A DNA stretch of 64,000 nucleotides from Streptomyces sp. TRM68416 (GCF_014596915.1 NZ_JACVWU010000017.1:124001-188000); one strand, 5' to 3'; counted from the first letter of the stretch, positions 44,364-54,355 are shown. The notes: generated by a model not told the origin, from the letters alone. A program made the numbers and translations.

Positions 44364-44589
44364 CATGGCAGCGGTGAAGTCCCGGAGACAGACTCGAAGG
44401 AACCGCAGCCCGCCCCGCGATGACCGTCGTCGCCGTCCTTCTCGTCTTCGTCGGCCATGCCGCCATGCGGTGCTCGGCGCCTGCGTCCGTCGCACCGCGG
44501 CAGCGCCGGGCCGCGCGTCTCCGTGGCGCGGCGTCTGCCGTACGGCGGGTCGCGGGTCGCGGGTCGCCGAGGATCTCAGGAGAGTCGAC

Positions 44590-47517
44590 ATGAAGAAACT
44601 GGCTCGGCTGCGCGCCGCGCTTCCCGCCCGCCGAGAGGCCGGGGAAGCGGACGGCGGCGGCCCCGTCGGCACCCCGCAGTGGCTGCGTGACGGACTGGCG
44701 GCGCTGGTCGGCGCGGAGCAGGTGCTCTCCCGTCCCACCGATCTCGCACGGTACGCCTCCGACGCGAGCCCGTACCGCTATGTGCCCCGCGTGGTCGTGA
44801 CGGCCCGTCACGCGACGGATGTCGCGGCCGTCCTGGGCTTCGCCTCCCGTCACGGCCTGCCGGTGACCTTCCGTGCCGCGGGAACCAGCCTGAACGGACA
44901 GTCCCAGGGGGCGGGCATCCTGGTCGACGTGCGTCGACACTTCGCCGGAGCCGTGGTCGAGGAGGACGGCCGGGTGCTGCGCTCCCGTCCCGGAACCGTG
45001 ATCGCGCGGGCCAACGCGCAACTCGCCCGGCACGGCCGGATGCTCGGCCCGGACCCGGCCAGCAGCGCCGCCGCCACCGTCGGCGGTGTCGTCGCCAACA
45101 ACGCCAGCGGCATGTCGTGCGGAGTGGTGCACAACGCGTATCACACGGTGCGATCCCTGCGTGTCGTGCTCGCCTCGGGCACCGTCGTCGACACCGCCGC
45201 TCCCGACGCCGACGAACGCCTCGCGAGCGCGGAGCCCGCCCTGGTGCGCGAACTCATGGCCATCAAGAAGGAACTTGAGGCCGATCCGGAGCTGTGCGAC
45301 CGCATCAGGTCCAAGTTCTCCATCAAGAACACCAACGGCTATCGCCTGGACGCCTTTCTGAACGCCGACACCCCCGCGGCGATCCTGCGCGGGCTCATGG
45401 TCGGCTCCCAGGGCACCCTCGGCTTCCTCGACGAGATCGTGTTCGACACCGTGCCCTTCGGCCGCCACCACGCCACCGCGCTGCTGCGCCTGCCGGGTCT
45501 GAACGAGGCAGCCGCCCTCGTCCCGGCCCTGGTCGAGGCCGGTGCCCATGCCGTCGAACTCCTCGACGCCCCCTCGCTGCGCTCCACCTCCACCGTGTCG
45601 GGAGCGCCCGGCTGGCTCGCCGAACTCGCCGAGGACGCGGAGGACGCCGCCCTGCTGGTGGAGTTCCGGGCCGCCGACCTCGACGACCTCCAAGCCCGGC
45701 AGGAGCGCGCCGAGGCGGTGCTCGCGGCCTCACCCGTCCCCGTGGTGGGGGAGTTCACCCGGGACGCGGCCACCGCCGGCGCGTACTGGCGGGTCCGCAA
45801 GGGCCTGCTCACCGCCGTCGGCAGCACCCGCCCGCCGGGCACCGTGCTGCTCGTGGAGGACGTCTGCGTCCCCCCGCACCGGGTCGCCGACGCCGCCCGC
45901 GACCTGTTCCAGCTCCTGCAGTCCCACGGCTTCGCCTCACCCATCGCCGGGCACGCCTCCGCCGGGAACCTGCACTTCCCGCTCATGCTCGACCCCTCCT
46001 CGCCCGAGGCCGTCAGCCGCTACCGCACCTGCATGCAGGATCTCGCCGACCTGGTGCTGAACACCTACGGAGGCGCGCTCAAGGGCGAACACGGCACCGG
46101 ACGCAACATGACGCCGTTCGTGGTCCAGGAGTGGGGCGGCGTCGCCGTCGGACTCATGTGGCGGCTCAAGATCGCCCTCGATCCGCACGGCATCCTCAAC
46201 CCGGGCGTGATCCTGGACGACGACCCGGACGCCAACGTCCGCAACCTCAAGACCCTGCCCGCGGTCGACGCGGCCCTGGACCCGTGCATCGAGTGCGGCT
46301 TCTGCGAACCGGCCTGCCCCAGCCGCGATCTGACCACCACTCCCCGCCAACGCATCGTGCTCCAGCGGGAGATGGCCCGTCACCGCGCCGACTCCCCGCT
46401 CGTGCTCTCCCTCACCCAGGACTACGCCTACGACGCTGTGGACACCTGCGCCGGGGATGCGAGCTGCGCGGTGAGCTGTCCCGTCGACATCGACACCGGT
46501 GCCGCGATGAAGAAGCTGCGGCATGCCCAGCACGGCCCCTTCGCCGAGCGCGCCGCCACCTGGGCCGCACGGCACTTCGCGGCTTTGGAGGGGGGCGCCC
46601 GACTCGCCGTCGGCGTCGCCCGGCGCACCGCCGACGTCGTCGGTGACGCGCCGCTGCGTGCCGTCACGTCCGCGGCTCGTGCCGTCCTCGGCACCGAGCA
46701 GTTCCCCGCCTGGCTGCCGGAGGTGCCGGAAGCCGCCCCGAAAGGTCTGCCCGCCACGCGGCGGGCCGGGGCGCACGCCGTCTACGTGCCCGCCTGCGTC
46801 AACCGCATCTTCGGCGTGCCCGCGGGCCAGAGTGGCCCGACGGTGGTCCAGGCCCTCGTCACGCTCGCGGAGCGGGCCGGCAAACCGATGTGGATCCCCG
46901 CGGACGTGGCGGGCACCTGCTGCGGCACCATCTGGCACAGCAAGGGGTACGAGGGCGGGCACGACGCCATGGCGGCGGTGCTCGTGGAGCGGCTGTGGCG
47001 ATGGAGCGACGAAGGGCGGCTGCCGATCGTCATGGACGCCTCCTCCTGCTCACTCGGTGCCCTGCGCGACGTGGTGCCCCGCCTGAGCCCCGCCGACCGG
47101 CACCGCCACAGCGGGCTGACCATCCACGACGCCGTCGACTGGGCCCAGCGGGAGCTGCTGCCGCATCTCACGGTCACCGCACGGGTCCCCACGGCTGTGG
47201 TTCACACCACCTGCTCGATGCATCAGACCGACCACGGATCGGCGTTGAAGACCGTGGCGCAGGCGGTCGCCGACACCGTCGGCCAGCCGATCGACGAGTC
47301 CTGCTGCGGGTTCGCCGGCGACCGCGGCTTCCTGCACCGGGAACTGACGGAGAGTGCCGGCGCACCCGAGGCGCACGAGGTCAGGCAGCTCGACGCACAA
47401 GCCCATCTCAGCGCGAACCGCACCTGCGAGATCGGCCTCCACCACGCCAGCGGCGAGGCCTACACCTCGGTCATCCAGCAGCTGGAGCGAGCCACCCGGC
47501 CGCCCGTGACGCGCTGA
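44590..47517 (+). CDS. D-lactate/glycolate-type FAD and Fe-S dehydrogenase (three-part fusion)
   Basis: A 975-residue fusion. Residues ~45-290 are the FAD-binding_4 domain (GTSLNGQSQGAGILVDV, GPDPASSAAATVGGVVANNASG). Residues ~300-545 are the FAD-oxidase C-terminal domain, ending GEHGTGRNMTPF. A ferredoxin part starts near 565 (CIECGFCEPACPSR; the second set CAGDASCAVSCPV). Two CCG motifs follow (GTCCGTIWHSKG, ESCCGFAGDRGF). Such proteins oxidise D-lactate, glycolate or 2-hydroxyglutarate and pass electrons to quinones. The ATG at 44590 follows TCAGGAG. The single-chain form unites GlcD/Dld and GlcF functions. Confidence 0.9.
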   Translation: MKKLARLRAALPARREAGEADGGGPVGTPQWLRDGLAALVGAEQVLSRPTDLARYASDASPYRYVPRVVVTARHATDVAAVLGFASRHGLPVTFRAAGTSLNGQSQGAGILVDVRRHFAGAVVEEDGRVLRSRPGTVIARANAQLARHGRMLGPDPASSAAATVGGVVANNASGMSCGVVHNAYHTVRSLRVVLASGTVVDTAAPDADERLASAEPALVRELMAIKKELEADPELCDRIRSKFSIKNTNGYRLDAFLNADTPAAILRGLMVGSQGTLGFLDEIVFDTVPFGRHHATALLRLPGLNEAAALVPALVEAGAHAVELLDAPSLRSTSTVSGAPGWLAELAEDAEDAALLVEFRAADLDDLQARQERAEAVLAASPVPVVGEFTRDAATAGAYWRVRKGLLTAVGSTRPPGTVLLVEDVCVPPHRVADAARDLFQLLQSHGFASPIAGHASAGNLHFPLMLDPSSPEAVSRYRTCMQDLADLVLNTYGGALKGEHGTGRNMTPFVVQEWGGVAVGLMWRLKIALDPHGILNPGVILDDDPDANVRNLKTLPAVDAALDPCIECGFCEPACPSRDLTTTPRQRIVLQREMARHRADSPLVLSLTQDYAYDAVDTCAGDASCAVSCPVDIDTGAAMKKLRHAQHGPFAERAATWAARHFAALEGGARLAVGVARRTADVVGDAPLRAVTSAARAVLGTEQFPAWLPEVPEAAPKGLPATRRAGAHAVYVPACVNRIFGVPAGQSGPTVVQALVTLAERAGKPMWIPADVAGTCCGTIWHSKGYEGGHDAMAAVLVERLWRWSDEGRLPIVMDASSCSLGALRDVVPRLSPADRHRHSGLTIHDAVDWAQRELLPHLTVTARVPTAVVHTTCSMHQTDHGSALKTVAQAVADTVGQPIDESCCGFAGDRGFLHRELTESAGAPEAHEVRQLDAQAHLSANRTCEIGLHHASGEAYTSVIQQLERATRPPVTR

Positions 47518-47822
47518 CACCGACGCGGCGAGCAGCATTCTCTGCCGGGGACGGACAGGGAAGCCCAGGGAAGCCCGCAGCGGCGCCCCCCTGGCGGTAC
47601 GCACGCTGAGGTCCGCCGCGTCGCCTCGGTGAAGGGCCGGGCATCGACCAGGACGGAGGCCGTGGGCGCAGGCGTCGAGGTGAAGGACGCCGGGCCGCCG
47701 GTCATCGGAAGGCCGACCGCCGATGCCGTTCGGTACGGCCACCCGGAGCGCCGTCTGCGGCGGCGCCCGCAAGTGCCCGGCGGCACAGCCTCCGAGCAGG
47801 GACGGACATCCCCTCGGGGGCG
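47518..47822. other. Gene-free stretch
   Basis: These 305 bases between two convergent genes hold no convincing reading frame. A short direct repeat, AGGGAAGCCC, occurs twice near 47558. No clear terminator hairpin was found. Confidence 0.6.
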
Positions 47823-48572
47823 TCACCGGCCGGAGCGGATTCCCTCGACGCGCAGGGCCAGTGTCGGGCACCGGCGTGCCGCGGCCTGCGCCCGGGCCGC
47901 CAGATAGGGGGGAATGGGACTGGTGGAGACGAACGGATAGCCGTCCGGTCCGATCCGGATCAGTTCCGGCACCATGCCCGCGCACAACCCGTGTCCGTCA
48001 CACAGTGTCCAGTCCACCCCGAACCGGTCGTCCGTCCCCGCCCCCGCCCGACGGACCGCACGCCACACCGGCACCACCACGACGGCCAGCAGGCAAGCGC
48101 CGTAGCCGGCCGTCACCCACGGGCTCGACTCCGGCTGCCCGGCCTTCAGACCGTGCACCAAGGACGAGCACCATCCCAGGTAGGCGACGCCGTGCAGCAA
48201 CCGCCACCGTCCGGGATGCCGCCGGGCGACGAACGCGCTGCGCGCCGCGCCCGTCACCGCCGCCGCCACCATCAGCCAGAGGGCCAGCGCACCGAGCCCG
48301 GCCAGGAATCGCTGGTGCGGGTCGGCGAACGGCACCACGGCCGCGGGCGCTGCTCGGCCGTACTCGATCTTCGCGATGACATGCAGGGCGAGCGAGCCGA
48401 TTCCCAGCACCCCCGTCGCCCGGTGCGCCGCCTGTGCCATCAGCCGGTGACGAGGTGTCAGAACCTGTCGCCCGACGGAGACCTGCCCCCACACCACCGC
48501 GCCGGTGAAGGACACGAGGGCGATGCCACCGCACCAGAGGTCGGCGAAGCCGAGCAGCGTGTGGAAGGGCAA
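47823..48572 (-). CDS. Membrane ferric-reductase-like domain fused to ferredoxin
   Basis: About 249 residues. The N-terminal two thirds have five or so hydrophobic helices with spaced His (HRATGVLGIGSLALHVIAK, LLHGVAYLGWCSSLVHGLKAG), as in heme-b ferric-reductase/MsrQ-like proteins. The C-terminal 75 residues are a [3Fe-4S]-type ferredoxin (CDGHGLC near residue 180, RCPTLAL near 236). The start is unsure: a TTG at 48572 with GGAGG in front is chosen. It would link a soluble ferredoxin to the membrane. The role is unknown; transfer of electrons to or from the quinone pool is inferred. Confidence 0.7.
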   Translation of the reverse strand: MPFHTLLGFADLWCGGIALVSFTGAVVWGQVSVGRQVLTPRHRLMAQAAHRATGVLGIGSLALHVIAKIEYGRAAPAAVVPFADPHQRFLAGLGALALWLMVAAAVTGAARSAFVARRHPGRWRLLHGVAYLGWCSSLVHGLKAGQPESSPWVTAGYGACLLAVVVVPVWRAVRRAGAGTDDRFGVDWTLCDGHGLCAGMVPELIRIGPDGYPFVSTSPIPPYLAARAQAAARRCPTLALRVEGIRSGR

Positions 48573-48872
48573 GAGGGGCCTCCGGGCCAGACGGAGCGAC
48601 CATGTCCCGGCAGAGCGGACATGTCCCGAGTACGAGGGGAGCCGGTCCGGACGAGGCGGGAGGCGTGGGGAGGAACTCTCCCCGCCGGGCCGGTGATCAA
48701 CCGAGATCGTCGGCGCCGACCGCGCACGGTCCGACGACGCCGATCCGATCTCCCACGGCAGTGAGCATGCGCCGCGGCACGGATGAGCGGCAATGTCGGG
48801 ACCTACACACGTGGTCACCCGCTGATGTAAGTTCCGCCATCCACATGTGATCTCCGGGTGAGAGGGAGGCGC

Positions 48873-50471
48873 GTGACCGCAATGCTCCTGGAACAGCTCG
48901 TCGAGGCTCTGCAGGACGACGTCGTCAGCGTGCTGTCGGAGGGGAGTGCGGCCGAGCCGAGAGTCGCCGGTGTCGAACTGCTGGACTCGCACGAGGTCGT
49001 GCGGGCGACCGCGACCGGGCACCTTCTGCTCGGGGTCGGCGTGGACCTCGCGGACGCCGCCGCCCTCGACGCCGCCCTGCGGACGGCGGCGGACACGTCC
49101 TGCGCGCTCGCCGTCAAGTGCGAGGTCCCCGTCCCGGACGACCTGCTGGCCCGTATCCGCCCCAGCGGGGTCCCCGTGCTGGCGGTCAATCCACGGATGC
49201 CGTGGACTCGTGTCCAACGCCTGGTCACCACGGTCATGGCGGCGGGCGCGGCGGACTCAGAACCCGGCGGCCCGCCCACGGGGGGCGATCTGTTCTCCCT
49301 GGCCAACGCGGTGGCCGGCATCGTCGGCGGAGCCGTCGCCATCATGGACACCCAGCAGGTCGTCGTCGCCTACTCCAACCTGCCCGACCAACCCATCGAC
49401 GAGACCCGCCGGAGCGGCATCCTGGGCCGCCGGGTGCCCGAGGACGCGATCGCCGACCACCTGGACCGGAAGGTGTGGACGAGCGACACGGTCGTCGGCC
49501 ACAAGCGGCCCGGCAGCCTGCCGCGACTGGCCGTGGTCATCCGGGCGGGCGAGGACGTCCTCGGCTCCCTGTGGGTGGTGTTCCCCGACGACGCCCCGCT
49601 CCCGGAGTGCGGTGCCACCCTGCAGGAGGCGGCCCGGGTCGCGGCACTGCACATGCTGGCCCTGCGCCGCCAGGCGGACGCGGAGCAGGAGAGCCGTGAC
49701 CGCGCGCTGCGTTCCGTGCTGGAGGGCCGGGCAGAGCAGAGCGGCCTCCCCGACAGCGTCCGCCTCCCCGGCGTCCTGGTCGGGATGAGCGAGGTCGTGC
49801 AGTCGACGGCCGACGAGGACTCCGACCCCGGTGCCGCGGCCCGGCGGCGGGCCGCGCTGCTGCGCCTGGTGGACCTCGCCGTCCTCGACGGCCGTTCGCT
49901 CGGCTACGAACCGGCGGCCGCCCTGCTCGGCGACCGCGTGTACGTCCTGCTGCCGACCGCCGGTTCCGGGCCCGTGTCCACCGGAGTCCTCCTCGACCAC
50001 CTCCTGGACCGGGCCCGGCACAGTCTGCATCGCTCGTTCGTCGCGGTCAGCTCACCCTCCGTCGGCGCCCTGTCCCCACTGCTCCGGGCCCGCCGCGACC
50101 TCGACGCGGCTCTGGACCACCTGCGGGAGCAGGGGGCCGATCCGGGCGCCTACCGCACCGAGGACCTGCGGCCGGAACTGGTACTGCGGCGGCTCGTCGG
50201 TTCCGTGCGCGCCGACGCCGAACTGCGCACCGGCATCGGCGAACGCCTGCGGGCGTACGACTGCGAGCACAACACCGAGTACGTGGCGACCCTCGCGGCA
50301 TACCTACGGCACTTCGGGGACGTCGCCGCGGCCAGCAGCGAGCTCCACATCCACCAGAACACCCTGCGACTGCGGCTTCGACGAGCCGAACAGCTGTTTG
50401 GGGTAGCGCTCGCCGACCCGACCCGGCGCCTGCTGCTGACGCTGGAGTTGGCCGCATTGCCCCAGCCGTAG
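48873..50471 (+). CDS. PucR/CdaR-family transcriptional regulator
   Basis: A 532-residue relative of the regulator at 42710, with the same layout: N-terminal PucR-type domain, central GAF-like segment (AIMDTQQVVVAYSNLPDQPID) and the C-terminal helix-turn-helix DVAAASSELHIHQNTLRLRLR. The shared motif set suggests a duplicated regulator around the dehydrogenase. The GTG at 48873 follows GAGGGAGG; an ATG lies 9 bases later. The 300 bases upstream hold no gene and only a short CCACATGTGATC palindrome-like element. Confidence 0.9.
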   Translation: MTAMLLEQLVEALQDDVVSVLSEGSAAEPRVAGVELLDSHEVVRATATGHLLLGVGVDLADAAALDAALRTAADTSCALAVKCEVPVPDDLLARIRPSGVPVLAVNPRMPWTRVQRLVTTVMAAGAADSEPGGPPTGGDLFSLANAVAGIVGGAVAIMDTQQVVVAYSNLPDQPIDETRRSGILGRRVPEDAIADHLDRKVWTSDTVVGHKRPGSLPRLAVVIRAGEDVLGSLWVVFPDDAPLPECGATLQEAARVAALHMLALRRQADAEQESRDRALRSVLEGRAEQSGLPDSVRLPGVLVGMSEVVQSTADEDSDPGAAARRRAALLRLVDLAVLDGRSLGYEPAAALLGDRVYVLLPTAGSGPVSTGVLLDHLLDRARHSLHRSFVAVSSPSVGALSPLLRARRDLDAALDHLREQGADPGAYRTEDLRPELVLRRLVGSVRADAELRTGIGERLRAYDCEHNTEYVATLAAYLRHFGDVAAASSELHIHQNTLRLRLRRAEQLFGVALADPTRRLLLTLELAALPQP

Positions 50472-50610
50472 TGTCGGCCCGTACAGTGCCCCGCCCTTCT
50501 TCATGGCGGTCTCGACATTGGCGGTCGGGTGTTCCCCCGCCCATGCTCCTGGACATCGAGGCACGCTTCCCCCCAGAGGCGGCGCCCGTGAAGCAACCGA
50601 GGAGCACAGC

Positions 50611-50825
50611 AGTGACCGTTCTGGACGCCTGGGCGCGCACGACGAAGCCCGCGGGCATGACCGAGGCGGAGGGGCGGGCGCGGCTCGAACGCGCCGCGCG
50701 CTACCGCGTCTTCGGCCATCCGGGCCGGCCCGAGATGGTCTTCCACCACATCACCGTGCGGGCGCCGGGCGAGGACGGACCCCTGTTGACCCACCCGCTC
50801 GACGGATCCACCCTGGCCGACCCCG
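50611..50825 (+). pseudogene. Probable class II aldolase/adducin-domain remnant
   Basis: The translation LERAARYRVFGHPGRPEMVF, then HHITVRAPGEDGPLLTHPLDG, resembles the start of class II aldolase-type proteins (RLFARFGWDDLVFTHISARVPG...FLINP). After that the similarity stops and the frame becomes low-complexity. The metal-binding H-x-H of the second half is absent. I read it as a decayed fragment; a short real protein from 50540 to 51103 is less likely. Confidence 0.45.
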
Positions 50826-51262
50826 GCGAGCGGAGCTCGATGATCCCGCGCCACCACGGTCTCCATGTGCCCGGCCCGGCACTGGCCGCAGCGTCCCCGG
50901 CACCGCGGCCTCTGCAGCGGGCCCGCGCGATGCGGCTCACCGCCCAGTGGTCCGGTGAGCCACTGATGCCGGTGACCCACGACGCGGCCGCGCGCTCGAC
51001 CGAGGAATCCTCCCGGACGGGCGACCGCACACAGGCAGGCCGAACCAGCTTCACCACGGTGCGCCGTCGCAACGACCGAACCACCCCCGACCACGCCGTC
51101 TGACCCCTCCCCGCGCCCCGCCACGCCCCACCCCGGGCCCCCGCACAGGCACCCCCCACCCTCTGTCCCCCCACCCTCTGTCCCCACCCCCTCTCTCCCC
51201 ACCTCCTCCGCTCACCTTCCCGCCCCGGGCCGACGATGACCCGACGACGAATCGGACGTGCC
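50826..51262. other. Gene-poor stretch with C/T-rich repeats
   Basis: No convincing gene. From 51156 to 51220 the plus strand is almost only C and T with A spacers; CCACCCTCTGTCCCC is repeated about three times with changes. This extreme strand asymmetry precedes the symporter gene. Confidence 0.65.
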
Positions 51263-52600
51263 ATGTCCCAACCCGCAACGGCAACCGGCCGCCAGCAGCG
51301 CACGGTCGCACTCGCCGCCATGGCAGGCACCACCATCGAGTGGTACGACTTCTTCATCTACGCCCTGAGCACCGGCCTGGTCTTCAACCAGCTGTTCTTC
51401 CAGGGCTTCGGCGAAGACTCGATGCTCATCGCCTTCGCCACCATCGGCGTCAGCTTCTTCTTCCGGCCGGTCGGCGCGGCTCTCGCCGGCCACCTCGGTG
51501 ACCGGCTCGGCCGCCGCGCCATGCTGATCGCTGCCCTGCTGCTGATGGACGCCGCCACGACCCTCATCGGCCTGGTGCCGACCCAGGACTCCATCGGCGT
51601 GGCCGCCCCGATCATCCTCGTCTTCCTGCGCATCCTGCAGGGCCTGTCGGCCGGCGGCGAGTGGGGCGGGGCCGCCCTGATCGCGGTGGAGCACGCTCCC
51701 ACCGGCAAGCGCGGCCGATTCGGCGCCTTCCCCCAGCTCGGTGCCCCCCTCGGCCTGCTCCTGGCCAACGGCGTCCTCGCCCTCATCACCGCCCTCACCA
51801 CGGACGACCAGTTCCTGGCCTGGGGCTGGCGCATCCCCTTCCTGCTGAGCGTCGGTCTCGTCGCCGTGGGCCTCGTCATCCGCCACAAGGTCGAGGAGAG
51901 CCCGGTCTACCAGGAGTTGAAGAAGACCGGCAACGCCGCGAAGACCCCGCTCGCCGCCCTGTTCCAGAACCACTGGCCGCTCGTCATCGGTGGGGCCCTG
52001 CTCTTCGCCGCCAACAACGCCGTCGGCTACATGACCGCCGGCGGCTACATCCAGGCCTACTCAGTCAACCAACTCAAGATCGACAAGACGACGATCCTGA
52101 TCTGTGTCATGGTCGCCGCGGTCATCTGGCTGACCAGCACCATGGTCGGCGGCATCCTGTCGGACAGGATCGGCCGCATCCGCGTCTACCAGATCGGCTT
52201 CGTCATCCAACTCGCCTGGATGTTCCCCTTCTTCGGCCTGCTCAACACGGCCCACACCGGCTACATCGTCCTGGCCCTGATCCTCTACAGCGTCGGTCTT
52301 GGCCTGACCTACGGCCCGCAGTCCGCCCTGTTCTCCGAGATGTACCCGACGGCCGTCCGCTACAGCGGCGCCGCGCTGTCGTACGCCATCGGTGCCGTCC
52401 TCGGCGGTGCCTTCGCCCCGATGATCGCCGAGGCCCTGGAGACCAGCACCGGCACCATCTACTCGGTCGCGGTCTACCTCGCCGCCGTCACCGTCGTGGG
52501 CCTCGTCACCTCCTTCTTCGTACAGGAGCGCAAGGACGTGCCACTCGGCGACACCGCGACCGACCACAAGGACGACGAACAGGCCACCGTCAACGCCTGA
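51263..52600 (+). CDS. MHS-family metabolite:proton symporter
   Basis: A 445-residue MFS transporter of the metabolite:H+ symporter type. GTTIEWYDFFIYALSTGLVF near residue 21, GHLGDRLGRRAML near 80 and QGLSAGGEWGGAALIAVEHAP near 128 are MHS hallmarks. Twelve helices and a charged C-terminus (TATDHKDDEQATVNA) are visible. Relatives move shikimate, citrate, ketoglutarate or other carboxylates. The ATG at 51263 is chosen over 51236 by homologous N-termini; neither has a strong ribosome-binding site. Together with the hydroxy-acid dehydrogenase it may import the substrate. Confidence 0.88.
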   Translation: MSQPATATGRQQRTVALAAMAGTTIEWYDFFIYALSTGLVFNQLFFQGFGEDSMLIAFATIGVSFFFRPVGAALAGHLGDRLGRRAMLIAALLLMDAATTLIGLVPTQDSIGVAAPIILVFLRILQGLSAGGEWGGAALIAVEHAPTGKRGRFGAFPQLGAPLGLLLANGVLALITALTTDDQFLAWGWRIPFLLSVGLVAVGLVIRHKVEESPVYQELKKTGNAAKTPLAALFQNHWPLVIGGALLFAANNAVGYMTAGGYIQAYSVNQLKIDKTTILICVMVAAVIWLTSTMVGGILSDRIGRIRVYQIGFVIQLAWMFPFFGLLNTAHTGYIVLALILYSVGLGLTYGPQSALFSEMYPTAVRYSGAALSYAIGAVLGGAFAPMIAEALETSTGTIYSVAVYLAAVTVVGLVTSFFVQERKDVPLGDTATDHKDDEQATVNA

Positions 52601-52729
52601 GCCGCTTCCGCTCTGACCTCGCTCAAGCCGGCCAACGCGCCCAACCGCGACGCGGACACCTCCGACGCACCGCTGTTCACGAAGGACGTGGTGCACGGCC
52701 CGCATCCTGCGACTGCTGACGTGCACCTA

Positions 52730-52768
52730 CGGGTGTGGCGGTCCCGCACGTCGGACCCGCCACACCCG
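52730..52768 (+). terminator. Hairpin after the symporter
   Basis: CGGGTGTGGCGG and its exact complement, separated by 15 bases, lie 129 bases after the symporter stop. Confidence 0.6.
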
Positions 52769-52926
52769 TGGGCTGTCGGTACGTCAGCCACGGCCAGGAA
52801 CGCCTGCACCGTGGCCCCTGTGCGCCTCCCTGTCGCACGACTTCCCGAAGACGCCCTCCATCCGCCCGTACCGGACCGCCGAAGAAGCGGTATCCGTAAC
52901 ATTGGGGGCGCAGAGATGGGGGTGCC

Positions 52927-53476
52927 ATGAGTCGGCCGTTGCTGTTCCTCGACGTCGACGGACCCCTGAATCCGTATGCGGCGAAGCCCGAGAAGCGCCC
53001 CGAGGACCACCCTTCGCGTCCCACTGGAGAGCGGGGCATCCGGGGGGCACGGGAGCCTGCGGACCCGCACAAGGCCACTACGGGTATGGCTCAACCCCGA
53101 TCACGGGCCGGCGCTGCTGGCTCTCGGATACGAGATCTGCTGGGCCACAACCTGGATGAGTGACGCGAACAAGTGGATCGGACCTACGCTCGGTCTGCCT
53201 GAGTTGCCGTTCGTCGACTTCGGTGATGCCCTGCTCAACGAGCGCCCTGATGGCGTTCATTGGAAGTCGGAGCCATTGGTGCAGTACGCCAACGGCCGAC
53301 CGTTCGCTTGGGTGGACGACGAACACAGCGACGCGGATCATGCACACGTGGCTGCCAACCATCACGCAGCCGTCCTGCTCCACCACGTCAATCCACGGAT
53401 TGGCCTGCGGAACGACGACTTCACCACCCTCGCGGCCTTCGCGGCATCCATCGACATGTCGACGGGCGCTGCCTGA
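52927..53476 (+). pseudogene. HAD-like hydrolase, frameshifted
   Basis: The first frame gives MSRPLLFLDVDGPLNPYAAK, with the HAD nucleophile DVDG. From about 53008 the family continues in the next frame: RVWLNPDHGPALLALGYEIC, ATTWMSDANKWIGP and GRPFAWVDDE, the last carrying the acidic pair. A one-base gain near GAGGACCACC accounts for it. Restored length is about 180 residues. GC content drops visibly here compared with the flanks. Confidence 0.75.
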
Positions 53477-53881
53477 GCTCCAAGCGTCCATGCCTGGTTC
53501 AGAGAAGCAGGCGTGTTCATGGACGTAGAAGGTGCCGAAGTCGCGTCCGCAGACGCCGAGTGCGACCTTTCGTCTTCTCGACGACCGTGTGGATGGCGGC
53601 CTCGGCCACGGCGTGCGCGTAGGGGGTGGGGCCCTCGATGGGTGTGCAGATGTCACCACGTGCGGCTGCGCCTCCAGCAGCCGGGCGGGCTCGGACAGCC
53701 GGTCGGCCCCCCGGCCGCTCCGCCGTCTCAAGCGACCGCACAACGCAAGGGTGCCCAGCACACCGACGAACGCGGCCCCGGCATTGCGGTCAGGCCAAAC
53801 CCATCGGGTCACCTCCTGCCGTCGGGTTGGCCGCCAACGTTCGCCGGGGTGGTCATGGCGCGGTCAAGTAGGGTCAGGGCT
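53477..53881. other. Gene-free stretch
   Basis: No supported gene in 405 bases. Short overlapping frames are low-complexity. The composition is less GC-biased than the main operons, consistent with decayed DNA. Confidence 0.6.
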
Positions 53882-54355
53882 GTGGAGACGACACATCGGC
53901 CCGCCGTGCGGGTGATCTGCCTGGATGCCGCTCAGCGCCTACTCCTTCTCCACTGGCGTGATCCGTTTGACGGGGTGATGCTCTGGGAGCCGCCTGGTGG
54001 CGGCATCGAACCGGGCGAGACACCGCTGATCGCGGCTCGGCGAGAACTGGCGGAGGAGACCGGTCTGGACCCCGCGGCGGTCCGTGACCGGTCCGTGTCG
54101 GTCGAACGTGACGTTTGGTGGAACGGGAAGCGATTTGTCGGGGCGGAGGACTTCTTCGTGGCCCATTTCGCCGAGGAGCGGCCGACGTTGAGTCCTGCCG
54201 GTCTCCTGCCCGATGAGCAGGTCAATCTCCGTGAACACGCCTGGGTCGCATGGTCGGACCTGAACACGTTGGCGGATCGAATCGAGCCGCCGGCATTGAT
54301 GTCCGTTCTCGCTGCCCTGGTACCGGAAGGTCCTTGGTGCGACCGGGTGCGTTGA
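53882..54355 (+). CDS. NUDIX hydrolase
   Basis: A 157-residue NUDIX protein with the full signature G-x5-E-x7-REL-x-EE-x-G (GGIEPGETPLIAARRELAEETGL, residues ~36-58). It should hydrolyse a nucleoside diphosphate linked to another group, with Mg2+. The GTG at 53882 is chosen because the fold begins right after it; an in-frame ATG at 53855 would add nine residues. The substrate is not predictable. Confidence 0.85.
   Translation: METTHRPAVRVICLDAAQRLLLLHWRDPFDGVMLWEPPGGGIEPGETPLIAARRELAEETGLDPAAVRDRSVSVERDVWWNGKRFVGAEDFFVAHFAEERPTLSPAGLLPDEQVNLREHAWVAWSDLNTLADRIEPPALMSVLAALVPEGPWCDRVR

Noticed and set aside
53513..53881. N-terminal extension of the NUDIX protein
   Set aside because: The extra 120 residues are low-complexity and unlike NUDIX proteins; the domain begins right after 53882.
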